Assembly: GCA_947474365.1 (NCBI GenBank)
Contig: CANJIU010000013.1
Coordinates: 61,668-125,667 of the forward strand
Direction of reading: 5' to 3'
From: Opitutia bacterium
Lineage (GTDB): Bacteria; Verrucomicrobiota; Verrucomicrobiia; Opitutales; Opitutaceae
DNA: 64,000 nt
The translations under genes were made by a program, and so were the position numbers. The notes under the pieces are model-generated. The model was not told where the DNA came from and made no database searches. It saw nothing but the letters and a program-made list of their open reading frames with translations. Below are positions 42,995-54,900 of this stretch, piece after piece (within the stretch, counting starts at the first letter, position 1; each line of letters starts with the position of its first letter).

Positions 42995-45900
42995 TTAGTT
43001 GGTCCAGAAGGAGACGGGCGTGGGTGGGAGCTCGTCTGCGGAGATCCAGATGGTCACGCGATATTGGAGGAGGCTGAAGCTGACGCCGCCGATGGGCAGG
43101 CCAAGGGAGAGGTTTGCTTTCGGCCAGAAGTATTCGAGGTTGTTGAACTCCTTGTAATCGCCGGGCCGGAGGGTGCCGATGCTGATCGGATTGGATGTGG
43201 TGATCGCATCGCGCGGCTTGGTGAGGCGCGGTTTGTTCGCGATCATCAAGGCGGCGTATTCGGTGAATTTGATGAAATAGGGATCGGGCGTCGCGATCTC
43301 TTCAGGCGTCAGCGGCCTGAAGTTGGGCGGAAGGTAAAACTCAAAGAAGCCGCCGGTAGTGAGTTCCTCGACGTCGTCGCTCGAGGGTTTCATGCGGGCT
43401 CCGGAAATTTCCACGCCAACGATGTTGGCGTTGGTCATCGGTCCGGTGCCGGCATTCCGAATCTGGAGGATCGGGTAGCGCGTCAAGGAAACGTCGAAGA
43501 CGCCGAGACCGAAGCCGAGGGTGTTGAGGCGGGTAAAGGAGGCGACCGGCCCCGGAACTTTCCGCACGAAGACGGCGGTGAGCTTGATGTTGTTGCCGTA
43601 GGTGGGAGTGAAGACGAGAGTGGGTTTGGTCAGCTCGACCTGCATCTGCGGGCTCCAGGGCAGGATGTAGGTGGGCAAGGAGGCGGGCCTGGCGCCTTCG
43701 ACGATCCACGTGTTGAAGAGGTAACCCGGCTGAGGGATCGCGCGCGCGACGGTATTGATGCCTACGGGCACCGAGGCGCTGGAGAACGCCGGATCCACGC
43801 GGCCGATGCGGTAGCCGGCGGCATCGTAACCGTAGCCGTCCTGGCGGACCACCTGCGCCGAGCCGGCTTCCGGGACGTTCACGCCCGTGGTGACGGTGTA
43901 GCCGCGGGTGAAGTAGGCCTTGACCGGAACCCAACCTGCGCCGAACTCCTCGTATTCGGTGCCATAGAGATGCGAGAAGCGTTGGAGCGAGTAGATCTTG
44001 GGTTCGGCGGCCGCCGAGAAGTCGTGATGCTCCCAGCGATCGACGATGTAGCCCGGGTTGGGGTTAGCGACGAACGTGACGACCTCACGCTCGTTCGCGT
44101 AAGTGCGGCCGTTCGTGAGGGGCACCACCGTGCCGCCGACGGTCGACTTCTGCTCGACGCCGTTAATATTGGTGTGCGCTTCGGCGAGGATCTTGATTTC
44201 TGGGCGAACGATCGGCGTGTAGACTCGCCTGTTCGCCTCGATGAGGCGCTCTTGATTGGGGTTGCCATCCTTCCAGCGCACGAAGCGGTAGCGGACTTCA
44301 TTTTCGGCGCTGTCGAAGAAGCGGAGCTTCGCGCCTTCGACGAGCGGGAAAGGCGTGCTGGGGGAAACGAAATCCCCGTCCACGGCGCTCGCGCCGCCCT
44401 GCCGATCGAAGCCGGGATTGTTTGTGTTCGAGCCGTAGACGATCGTCTCGGGGTGATTGACGGTGACGAGCGGCTTCACCACGAGCGTCGCGGAGGCGGT
44501 GCCGGTGTAGCCGAGCTGGGTGATTGTCACCACCACGTCGTAGGTGCCGGCGCCGTAGGGGCCCTGATTCGGTTCGAAGTAGTCGTAGCTGCGGCAGTTG
44601 TAGGTGACGCGGTAGGTCACGGCGGGAGTCGTGGTGACGGTCACCGGATACGAAGACTTGCCCTCCGAGAAAACTTGCAGGGTGTTGGTAATCGCAATTC
44701 TCACCGATTCTACGGTGATGTTGAGGGTGCCGGTCGCCGGCTGCGCCGAGTAATTTGAATCGGCGAGGGTGGCGACGACGCTGTAGCTGCCCGCGGCGGA
44801 GGGAGGCGAACTGCTGCCGTTGTAGGTGACCGTCGTGGCGACCCCGGCCGGGGTCGTGGCCACGCTGACGGGCTTGGGGGTGCCGTCAAAGGACTGCTTC
44901 AGCGAACCCACCGCAATGGTCGCGGGGGCCTTGTTGATGGTAAATGGCACGGTCGTCGAACCGAAGTAGCGGGGTTCGTTGTCGTTGATCGTGGCCGTGA
45001 CCGAAATCGGTGAGGTTGTCGGGGCGTTCGGCAGGAAATTACTGCCATTGTAGGTGACGCGATAGCCGACCGACAGCGGAGGCGTGCCGGGGCCCTTAAA
45101 GGCGACCGACTTGTTGGTTCCGTCGTAAGTCACCGTCAACGGGCTGGTCGGCACGAGATCGATCTGACGTTTACTGATGACAGTCTCGATGGTGTTGGAC
45201 GTGCTCGTCTTGAATTGCGCGTTCGCCTCGAAACGAGCTTTGATCCGGTAGCGGGTGAGGACGGTGTTCGGCTCGAGGATGGTGGTAAATTTCGCCCGTC
45301 CGGAGTTGTCCAATTGGACCGCGCCGATGGGTTCGTCGTTATTGAGGAAGGTCACCGTGCCGCTGACGCTTTTGCCGGCGATCCCACTGTCAGTGGAGAC
45401 CTCGTAGGTCTGGGGACCGTAGATGCCGGTGGTGGGGCCGTTCAGGAAGACCTGCGGCGGCGGCTGGGGAATGAGCTGCATCAACGCCGTGGCGCTACCT
45501 GCGTAGCCGGTTTGGTCGACGGTCGCGGTGACGTAAACCAACCAGTTTGAATCAACCGGGAGGATCGGCGGATCCAGTCGCTGGAAGTCGTTGGGCAACT
45601 GATAGCGAACGATGACGTTGATGCCGGCCGGATTGGTGGTGACGGTGACGCGCTTGGGCGTGCCGTCGGTGATGGCGATAAGATCGCCGAGCGAAATCGA
45701 GACACCGCGCGGAGTAATGGTGAGCGGGTTGGTGGTCGGGGGCGTAATCGCGTAGTTAGGGTTCGTGACGATGACCTTGTAGTTGCCGGGGTTGGTCGGC
45801 GGCGTGGACGTGGGCGCACCGGACGGGGTATTGTTAACCAGAGGATCGTAAGTTACCGAGAACGGCACGTCGGGAGTAACCGTCACGACCGCCGGCTTCG

Positions 45901-48900
45901 GCTGGCCGTCCCACGTGAAGACCAGGTTTTGGAAGGTACAGGTGGCGGCGGCCTTGTTGATCGTGAGCGTGCCGCTGGCGGTGCCGGAGAGCGAGGGATC
46001 GTTGATGGTGGCCACCACGGCGTAGGTGCCGGCGTTGATGGGCACGAGCGCGCCACCGTTGTAGGTGACGTTCACCAGCACGCCGCTCGCCGTATGGGTC
46101 GCGGGCAGAGTGCCGGTGGTGAATGTGACCGCGCGGGAGGTGCCGTCGTAGGTCTGGGTCAGGGTCGCGCTGTTGAGCGAGATGCTCACGGGAGACTTGG
46201 TGACCGTCTGGCTGATGGCGGCGGCCTCCGAGGAATCGTAGTCGGAGGCGGCGAGGTCGTCGTTGTAGACGGCCCGGATCGTGCGCGTGCCGCCGCGCAG
46301 TTGCGCGGGCGACGGCGTGAAGTAGGCCCAGCCGGCGGAGTCCACCGCTTTGCGCTCCAGCAAGACATCGTCGATGAACAACGCGATCTTGCCGGGCACC
46401 GGGGCCCCGCCGAGAGTGGAGACCGAGGCGATGAAGGTAGGAGGGGAAAGGAAGACGCTGGTGAACTGCGAACTGCTCAACTGGGTGTTCGTGGCGATCG
46501 GGGCCCGAAATGTGAAGAGCGAGTTGGCGGCGTTGCTGCCGGTGGGCGTCGTGACCACCACGCTGACGGTTTGCTCGCCCGTCGCCGGCGTGACGGCGGT
46601 GATGGTGGTGGAGTTCACCACGGTGAAACTGACTGCGTCGCGCGTGCCGAACTTCACGGACGTGGCGCCGGTGAAATCAGTGCCGGTGAGCGTCACCAGC
46701 GTGCCGCCGCGGTTGACGCCGCTGGACGGCGAAACGCTGGCGAGCGTCGGGGGCGGCGGCACGAAGGAGTAAAGCGTGTTGGCCGGGTTGCTGCCGCTCG
46801 GCGTCGTGACCACGACGCTGACGGCGCCGGTCGCGTGGGCGGGCGCAGTGGCGGTGATGGTCGTGGAGTTGACGACGGTAAAGTTGGTCGCGGCGGTGCC
46901 GCCGAACGTCACGGACGTGGCGCCGAGGAACTCCGTGCCGGTGATCGCGACGGAGGTGCCGCCGGTGTTGACGCCACTCGCGGGCGAAACGCCGGTGACG
47001 GTCGGCGCGGGCGGGGTGACGAAGGTGAAGAACGAGTTGGCGGCGTTGCTGCCTCCGGGCGTCGTCACGACCACGCTGACCGCGCCGGCAGCGCGGGCGG
47101 GGGTGACGGCCGAGATGGTATTGGCGTTGACGACGGTGAAGCTGGCGGCGGCAGTGCCGCCGAACGTGACGGACGAGGCGCCGGTGAACGCGCTGCCCGA
47201 GATCGTCACGGTGGTGCCACCGAAAGTCGTGCCGTTGGCCGGGGAGACGCCAGTGAGGGAGGGAGCTTCCGCATCCAGGCCGCTGAAGGGCGTGGTGGAC
47301 TCCCACGTGCTGGTGCCGCTGGTGCCGCGGGCCCGCAGGATGCCGGCGGCCGGAAGCGAGAGACCGCTGAGTTGCCAGTCGGCCGTGGTGCCGACGCGGC
47401 TGCCCGCGCCGAGGGAGATCCAGGTCGAACCGGCGTCGACACTCACGTCGAAGGAGACGCGGGCGACACTGGGAGCGGCACCGCCGCGGGTCCATCGGAC
47501 CGTGGAGCGGTCGACGACGGTGAGCGTCTGCGGGGCGGGCTCGTTGACCAGGAGCGCGATGCGATTGACGGGCGTGGAGCCGGCGGCGCCATTGGGTTGG
47601 AGCGTGGAGAAATTGCCGCCGAGCAAAATCGTGCCGTTCGACTGCAGAGCCACGGCGAGAATCTGGTTGTCCGCCTTGGGATCAAAGTCCGCGTCCAGCG
47701 AGCCGTCCGCGTTCAATCGGGCAAGGTTGGCGCGCGCCGCGATCGGGCCGGTGCCGTTTTCCTGGATGCCGGTGAAATAGCCGCCGACGAGAATCTTTCC
47801 GTTTGTCTGCAGGGCGAGACTGTAGACCACGGTGTCGCCTTGAACGGCAGGAGCGAATGCCGGGTCGAGCGCGCCGTCGGCATTCACCCTGGCGAGGTAA
47901 CGGCGGCTCGTGGCGCTCGCAGCGCCGTTGGGCTGCACGGAGCCGAACCAACCGCCGAAGAGGATCTTTCCGTCGGGCTGCTCCACCAGACTGGTGACGT
48001 AGCCGTTGAAGTTGACGCGCGGATCGAATCCCGCGTCGAGCGAACCGTCGGCATTCACGCGCGCGATGCCTACGCGCGAGGTCGGGCTCGCGGCACCGTT
48101 GGGTTGTAGATTGGTGAACGTGCCGCCGAGCAGGATTCTCCCGTCGGCCTGCGGCACGATCGAGTAAACCAATCCGTCTTTCACGTTCGGGCTGAAGGCG
48201 GCGTCGAGCGAGCCGTCGGCACTCAGGCGCGCCACGCGGCCACGCGGTGTGCTGGCGCCATCGACCACGAGGGAGGTGAAATCACCGCCGAACAGAATTT
48301 TTCCGTCCGCCTGCACGCTGACCGCATTCACGCCGCCGGAGACCTGAAGGTTGACGCTGGGGTCGAGGGTGCCGTCGGCGTTGAGGCGGGCGAGGCCGCT
48401 GCGACTGATCGTGGAGGAGGCGCCATTGGGCTGGAGGGTGTTGAAACTGCCGCCGATGACGATCTTGCTGTCGGGCTGGATGGCCACGGCGTAGACCGCG
48501 TTGCCTCCGGCGTTTGGATCAAAACCCATGTCCAACGAACCATCGGCATTGAGGCGGGCGATGCCCCGACGCGGGACGCCGTTCACGGCCGAAAAGAAAC
48601 CGACGAGGATGGTCTTGCCGTCCGGCTGCACGGCGATCGCATACACGTAGGTTCCGGTGATGCTCAGGTCGCGAGGGATCAAGTCGCCCGGGATGGGCAC
48701 GACGACGTTGGCGACTTGGACGGGAGCGCCACTCGTCCGGGAGTTGACGGTCACGACCGCACGCAGCGCGCCGACCGAGAGACCGGTGATGCCGGTGACG
48801 GTGAGCGAAGTCTGGGTGGAGGCAGTGACGGTGACGGTGCCGGACGGGGTGAAGGTGACGACGTTGTTTCCCGGGGTCGCGTCGTCGAAGCCCTGGCCGG

Positions 48901-51900
48901 TGATGGTGAGAACGGTGCCGCTGGAGATCAGGCTGCCCGACGACGGGTTGATCGCGAGCGGCGGGACTTCATACGTGAAGAGCGAGTTGCTCCCGTTGCT
49001 GCCCGCGGGCGTGGTGACGATGACGCTGGCGGAGCCGGCCAAGTTGGTGGCGGGAGTGGTGGCGGTGATGGTCGTGGCGTTGACAACGGTGACGTTGGTC
49101 GCCGCGGTGCCGCGGAAGGTCACGCTCGTGGCGCCGGTGAAATTCGTGCCCGTGAGCGTGACGTTGGTCCCGCCCGCGAGCGGCCCGGAGTTCGGCGAGA
49201 CGCCCGTGACGGCCGGCGGCGGCGTGACGAAGGTGTAGAGCGTGTTGGCCGCATTGCTGCCACCCTGAGTCGTGACGACGACGCTGACCGCGCCGTTCGC
49301 GCGGGCCGGGGTGGTGGCGGTGATGGTGGTGGAGTTGACCACGGTGAAGTTCGTCGCGGCGGTGCCGCCGAACGTCACCGCGGTGGCGCCGTTCAGGTTG
49401 GTGCCCGTGATCGTGACGCTGGTGCCGCCGGTGTTGGCGCCGCTCGCGGGCGAGACGCCGGTCACCGTGGGCGGGGGCGGCGTGACGAAGGTGAAGGCAG
49501 TGTTGGCCGCATTGTTGCCGCTGGGAGTGGTGACCACCACACTCGCGGTGCCGGCCGGGCGCGCGGGAGTGGTCGCCGTGATGGTGGACCCGTTGACGAC
49601 GGTGACGTTCGTCGCGGCGGTGCCGCCGATCGTCACGCCGGTGGCACCGGTGAAGTTCGAGCCCGTGATCGTGACGTCGGTGCCGCCGAACGTCGACCCG
49701 CTGGCGGGCGTGATGCTGGTGAAGGTGGGAGCGGGAACGGATTTGCCCGCCGCCCCGGCGTTGTAGATCGCTTCAATCTCGGTGGAACCGAGGGCGCGAT
49801 CGTAGAAGCTGAGCTCGTCGATCTTGCCGTCCAAGGGTGCGCTACCGGTCGAAGAGGCGCCGACGTAAATGTCCGACGTGCGCGTCTGCATGATCAGGGT
49901 GACCGGCACCTGTTCCATCACCATCACGCCGTTCACGTAGCCGCGGATGGTGGAGTTCGAGTAGGTCACCGCCACGTGGGTCCAGACACCGACCGGTGAA
50001 CTCAGCGGCGCCGAATACCATTCCCCCATGCCACTGAGGTTGGCCCCGAGGAATTGGAGGAGGAAATTGCCGCCGGCGTAGGCGATGCCCACCTGCCAGG
50101 CGTCGCTCGAGCCGTTGCGCTTGGTGACGTTGACCGAGTTCTGCGCGGTGTTGAAATAGATCCAATACTCGACCGTGAGGTTCGCCGACTGGAGGCTGCT
50201 GGAATTGGGAATCCGCACGCTGTTGGTGCCGACGCCGTTGAAGCTGAAGGCACGTCCGACTTTGCCGGGGACGTAGGCGACGGTGCCGTTCACGACGCCG
50301 TGGTTGCCCCTGCCCGTGATGTCGTCGGCCACGCCCTCGGCGCTGAGCCAGGCGACGGGACCGGTGGGCGGGGTCACATACGTGAAGAGCGAATTGGCGG
50401 CGTTGCTGCCGCCGGGAGTCGTCACGATCACACTCGCCGTGCCCGCGGTGCCGGCGGGAGTGAAGGCGGTGATTTGGTTGTCGGTAAACACTTGCACGCC
50501 GGTCGCCGCCACGCCGCCGACGGTGACGCTGGTGGCGCCAGTAAGATTGGAGCCGGTGATCGCAATGCTCGTGCCGCCGGCAGTCGTGCCACTGGAAGGA
50601 GAGACGCCGGTGACGACCGGGGCGGGAGTAACGTAAGTGTAGAGGGTGTTGGCGGCATTGCCGCCGCCGGGAGTCGTGACGACTACGCTCGCGGTGCCGG
50701 CGGAGCGCGCGCCCGTGGTGGCGGTGATCGTGGTGGCGTTTACGATCGTGACGTTGGTCGCCGCCGCGCCGCCGATCGTCACGCCGGTGGCGCCGGTGAA
50801 ATTCGTGCCGGTAATCGTTACGCTCGTGCCGCCGAGGGTCGTGCCACTGGCGGGCGAGATGCCGGTGACGGTCGGGGGCGCCACGTAAGTGAAGAGGGAG
50901 TTGGCCTCATTGCTGCCTTGGGGAGTCGTCACCACGACGCTAGCCGCGCCGGCGGAACGAGCCGGAGTGACGGCAGTGATGCTCGTGGCACTCACCGAGG
51001 AAACGCTCGCCGCTGGCGTGCCGCCAAAGGTGACGCTGGTGGCGCCGGAGAAATTCGTGCCCGTGATCGTGACCGTAGTGCCGCCGAGCGTCGAACCGGT
51101 GGCCGGTGACACGGAGGAAATCGAGGGCGCGTTGGCGGGCGTCACGTAAGTGAAGAGCGAGTTGGCCGCGTTGCTGCCGCTCGGGTTGGTGACGACCACG
51201 CTGACCGCACCGGCCGACTTGGCGGGCGTGGTCGCGGTGAGGGAGGTGGCGCTAACCACGGTGACATTCGTCGCCGGCGTGCCGCCGAAGGTCACGCCGG
51301 TGGCGCCGGTGAAATTCGTGCCGGTGATCGTGACGGAAGTGCCGCCGAGCGTGGTGCCCGTGGCGGGTGACACGGAGGAGATCGAGGGGGCAGTGACGGG
51401 CGTCACATAGGTGTAGAGTGAATTGGCGGCGTTGCTGCCGCCGGGCGTGTTCACCACGACGCTGGCCGTGCCGGCGGCACCGGCCGGAGTGGTCGCGGTG
51501 ATCGTGGTGCTGTTCACCACGGTCACGTTAGTGGCCAAGGTTCCGCCGATGGTCACGACGGAGGAATTGGTGAAGTTGGTGCCGGTGATTGTGACGCTGC
51601 TTCCGCCCACGGTGCTGCCACTGGAGGGCGAGAGGCCGGTGACGGTCGGCGCCGGCGTGCCTCCTTTGCCGGCCGCGCCCGCCTGATAGATCGCCTGCAC
51701 TTCGGTCGCGGACAGGGCGCGGTTGTAGATCGCGAGTTCGTCCATCTTGCCATCCAGGGCAGAGGTGCCGTTGGCCGTTGCGCCGACGTAGATGTCGGCG
51801 TTGCGAGTGCTGAGATTCAAGGTGACCGCCTGGGTCAACTGCAGAACTCCGTTCACATAGCCTCGCACGGTCGTGCCGTCGTAGGTCGCCGCCACATGCG

Positions 51901-54900
51901 TCCAGGCGCCGACCGGTGAGCTGAGCGCCGGAGAATACCAGTCGAACAAGCCGCCCGAGGTGCTGCCGACGAATTGGAGGAGGAAATTGCCGCCCGCGTA
52001 GGCGATGCCGACCTGCCACGCGTCGCCCGCGCCGCTCGCGCTGCGCTTGGTGACGTTGAGCGAGTTTTGGACGCTGTTGAAATAGATCCAATACTCCACC
52101 GTGAGCAGCGAAGACTGGAGGCTCGCTGAGTTCGGGATGCGGACGAAATTGGAAGAGGTGCCGTTAAAGCTGAAGGCGCTTCCCACTCTGCCGGCCGTGT
52201 AGGCCACGGAACCGGTCACCACGCCGTGGTTGCCGTTGCTGGTGGCGTCCAGCGCGTTGCCCTCGGCCCTCAGCCAGGCGACCGGATCGGAGGGAGTCGG
52301 CGTCGCATAAGTGTAGAGCGAGTTCGCGGCGTTGCTGCTGCCAGCGGTGGTCACAACCACGCTGGCGGTGCCGGCGGTGCCCGCGGGCGTGGTGGCGGTG
52401 ATCGTGGTGGCGGTGACGACGGAGACGTTGGTCGCGGCGCTGCCACCGAAGGTCACGCTGGTGGCGCCGGTGAGATTCGTGCCGGTGATCGTCACGCTGG
52501 TGCCGCCCAAGGTGCTGCCAGTGGCGGGTGAGATGCCCGTGACCGTGGGCGCTGACGGCAGCAAGAAAGTCGCTGTGCTCTCCACCAAGCCGGAGCTGCC
52601 GTTGAAGTAGCCATGGGTCGTAGCCCCGCGGGCGCGGACGACGCCGCTGGCGGGGAGGGACAGGCCGGTGAGCTGCCAGTTGCTGGTGCTTCCGACGCGG
52701 GTTCCGTTTCCAAGAGCACTCCAGCTCGCGCCGCTATCGGTGCTGAGGTCGAAGGTGACGCGGGAGACTTCTGGAGCGCTGCCGCTCCGCGTCCACTGCA
52801 CCTGCGAGAAACTCGGCACGCTGACCGTGGAAACCGCCGCGTCGTTGGCCACCCGGGCAAACAGACTGCGTGGGGTGGCCGAGGCAGCGCCGTTGGGCTG
52901 GAGAGTGGAGAAGAGGCCGCCCATCAGCACCTTGCCATCCGCCTGCAGCGCGAGACCAAAAAGAGCGTTATTCGGCTTCGGATCAAACGCGGCATCCAGC
53001 GTGCCGTCCGCATTCACCCGCGCGATGCAGTTGCGAGCGGTGGACGAGGCCGCGCCGTTGGGCTGGAGAGCGACGAAGTAGCCCCCCAGCAGCACCTTCC
53101 CATCCGCCTGCACGGCTATGCCAAGGACCGAGCCATTGGCGTTCGGATCGAAGCCCATGTCCAGCGTGCCATCGGCATTGAGGCGGGCGATGCGGTTGCG
53201 GGTCGTGGCCGAGGCTGCGCCGTTCGGCTGAAGGCTGGTGAAATCGCCCCCGAGCAAGATTTGTCCATCCGGCTCAAGCGCCAGACTGTTGACCCAATTG
53301 TTCGCATTCGGATTGAAGCCGGTGTCCAGCGTGCCGTCGGCATTCAAGCGGGCGATACGGTTACGCGTCGTGGCTGAGGCCGCACCATTGGGCTGAAGGG
53401 CCAGGAAATAGCCGCTGATCAGGATTTTCCCATCCGCCTGCACCGCCATGCTGACGACCCGGTCGCTCGCATTCGGATTGAAGGCCGTATCGAGCGATCC
53501 GTCCGCATTCAACCGGGCGAGACGATTGCGGGTGGTGGCCGAGGCTGCACCGTTCGGTTGGAGGGTGGTGAAATCGCCACCGAGCAGCACCTTGCCATCG
53601 GCCTGCAGCACGATGCTCATGGGGGAGCCGTTTGCGTTCGGGTTAAATCCGGTGTCCAACGAGCCGTCGGCATTGAGCCGGGCGATGGAGTTGCGGGTCG
53701 TGGCCACCACATTGGTGAAAAGGCCGCCGAGGAGGATCTTGCCATCCGGCTGCACCGTGACGGCGTTTACGTCTCCGTTCGGGTTGGGGTTGAACGTGGT
53801 ATCGAGGGTGCCGTCGGCATTGAGCCGGGTGAGGTTGTTGCGTGCCACCCCAAGCACGGAGGTGAATTTGCCCGCGAGGATCAGTTTACCGTCCGGCTGC
53901 ACCGCCGTGGCCAGCACGTAGTTGCCGATAAGGGCGGGATTGAGCGGATCAAGGTCGCCCGGTGCCAAATACGTGTAGAGCGAGTTGGCGGTGTTGCTAC
54001 CGCTCGGCGTCGTGACGATCACACTTGCGGTGCCCGCGGTGCGGGCGGGAGTCGTGGCGGTGATGGTGGTGGCGTTGAGGACGGTGACGTCGGTCGCGGC
54101 GTTGCCGCCGAAGGTCACGGCGGTGGCGCCGGAGAAGTTCGTGCCGGTGATAGTGACGACGGTGCCGCCCGCCGTGCTGCCGCTGTTGGGGGAAAGGCTG
54201 GTGACCGTGGGGGGGCTTGTTTTTCCGGTGGAGCCGGCCTGGAAGATGGCAAGGACTTCAGCGGCGGACAGCGCGCGGTTGTAGATCGAAAGTTCGTCGA
54301 GCTTGGCGTCGAGGGGCAGCGCGGTGCCGGCGTAGTTGCCGACGTAGATGTCCGCGGTGCGCGAACTCAATTGCAGCGTGACAGACTGGGTCAGCACCTG
54401 GGTTCCGTTGATGTAACCTTTGACCGTGCTCCCATCGTAGGTCACGGCCACGTGAGTCCAGACAACGACCGGAGAACTCAGCGGCGCCGAATACCAGTCG
54501 AACAAGCCGCCCGACGTGTTGCCGACGAACTGAAGCAGGAAATTACCGCCCGAGAAAACGATGCCCGCCTGCCACGCGTCGCTGGAGCCATTGCGCTTCG
54601 CCACGGTGACGGCGTTGAGGGCGCTGTTGAAATTGACCCAATATTCTACGGTGAGCAGCGAGGACTGGAGGCTCGCCGAATTGGGAATCCGGATGTAGTT
54701 GGCCACATTGCCAGTGAAGTTGAACGCGTTCCCGACCTTGCCGGTCACGTAGGGCACGGAACCATTCACCACGCCGTTGTTGCCAAAACTGGTGGCGTCC
54801 AGGGCATTCCCTTCCGCTTTCAGCCATGCGACAGGATCCGCCGGCTGGGCGGAGACTGCGGCACCCGAGAGTGCGAACACGATCGCGAGCCAGACGAGAT

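Noticed and set aside
41981..50000. Long plus-strand open frames opposite the giant gene (for example 41981-44758, 45929-48109, 48716-49999)
   Set aside because: They are rich in Gly, Arg, Asp and Val, follow the third-position GC bias of the minus-strand gene, and show no domain or start signal.
46500..54200. Regularly spaced similar sequences as a CRISPR array
   Set aside because: The units are 200-300 bases, in frame and encode IPT/TIG and delta-60 domains.
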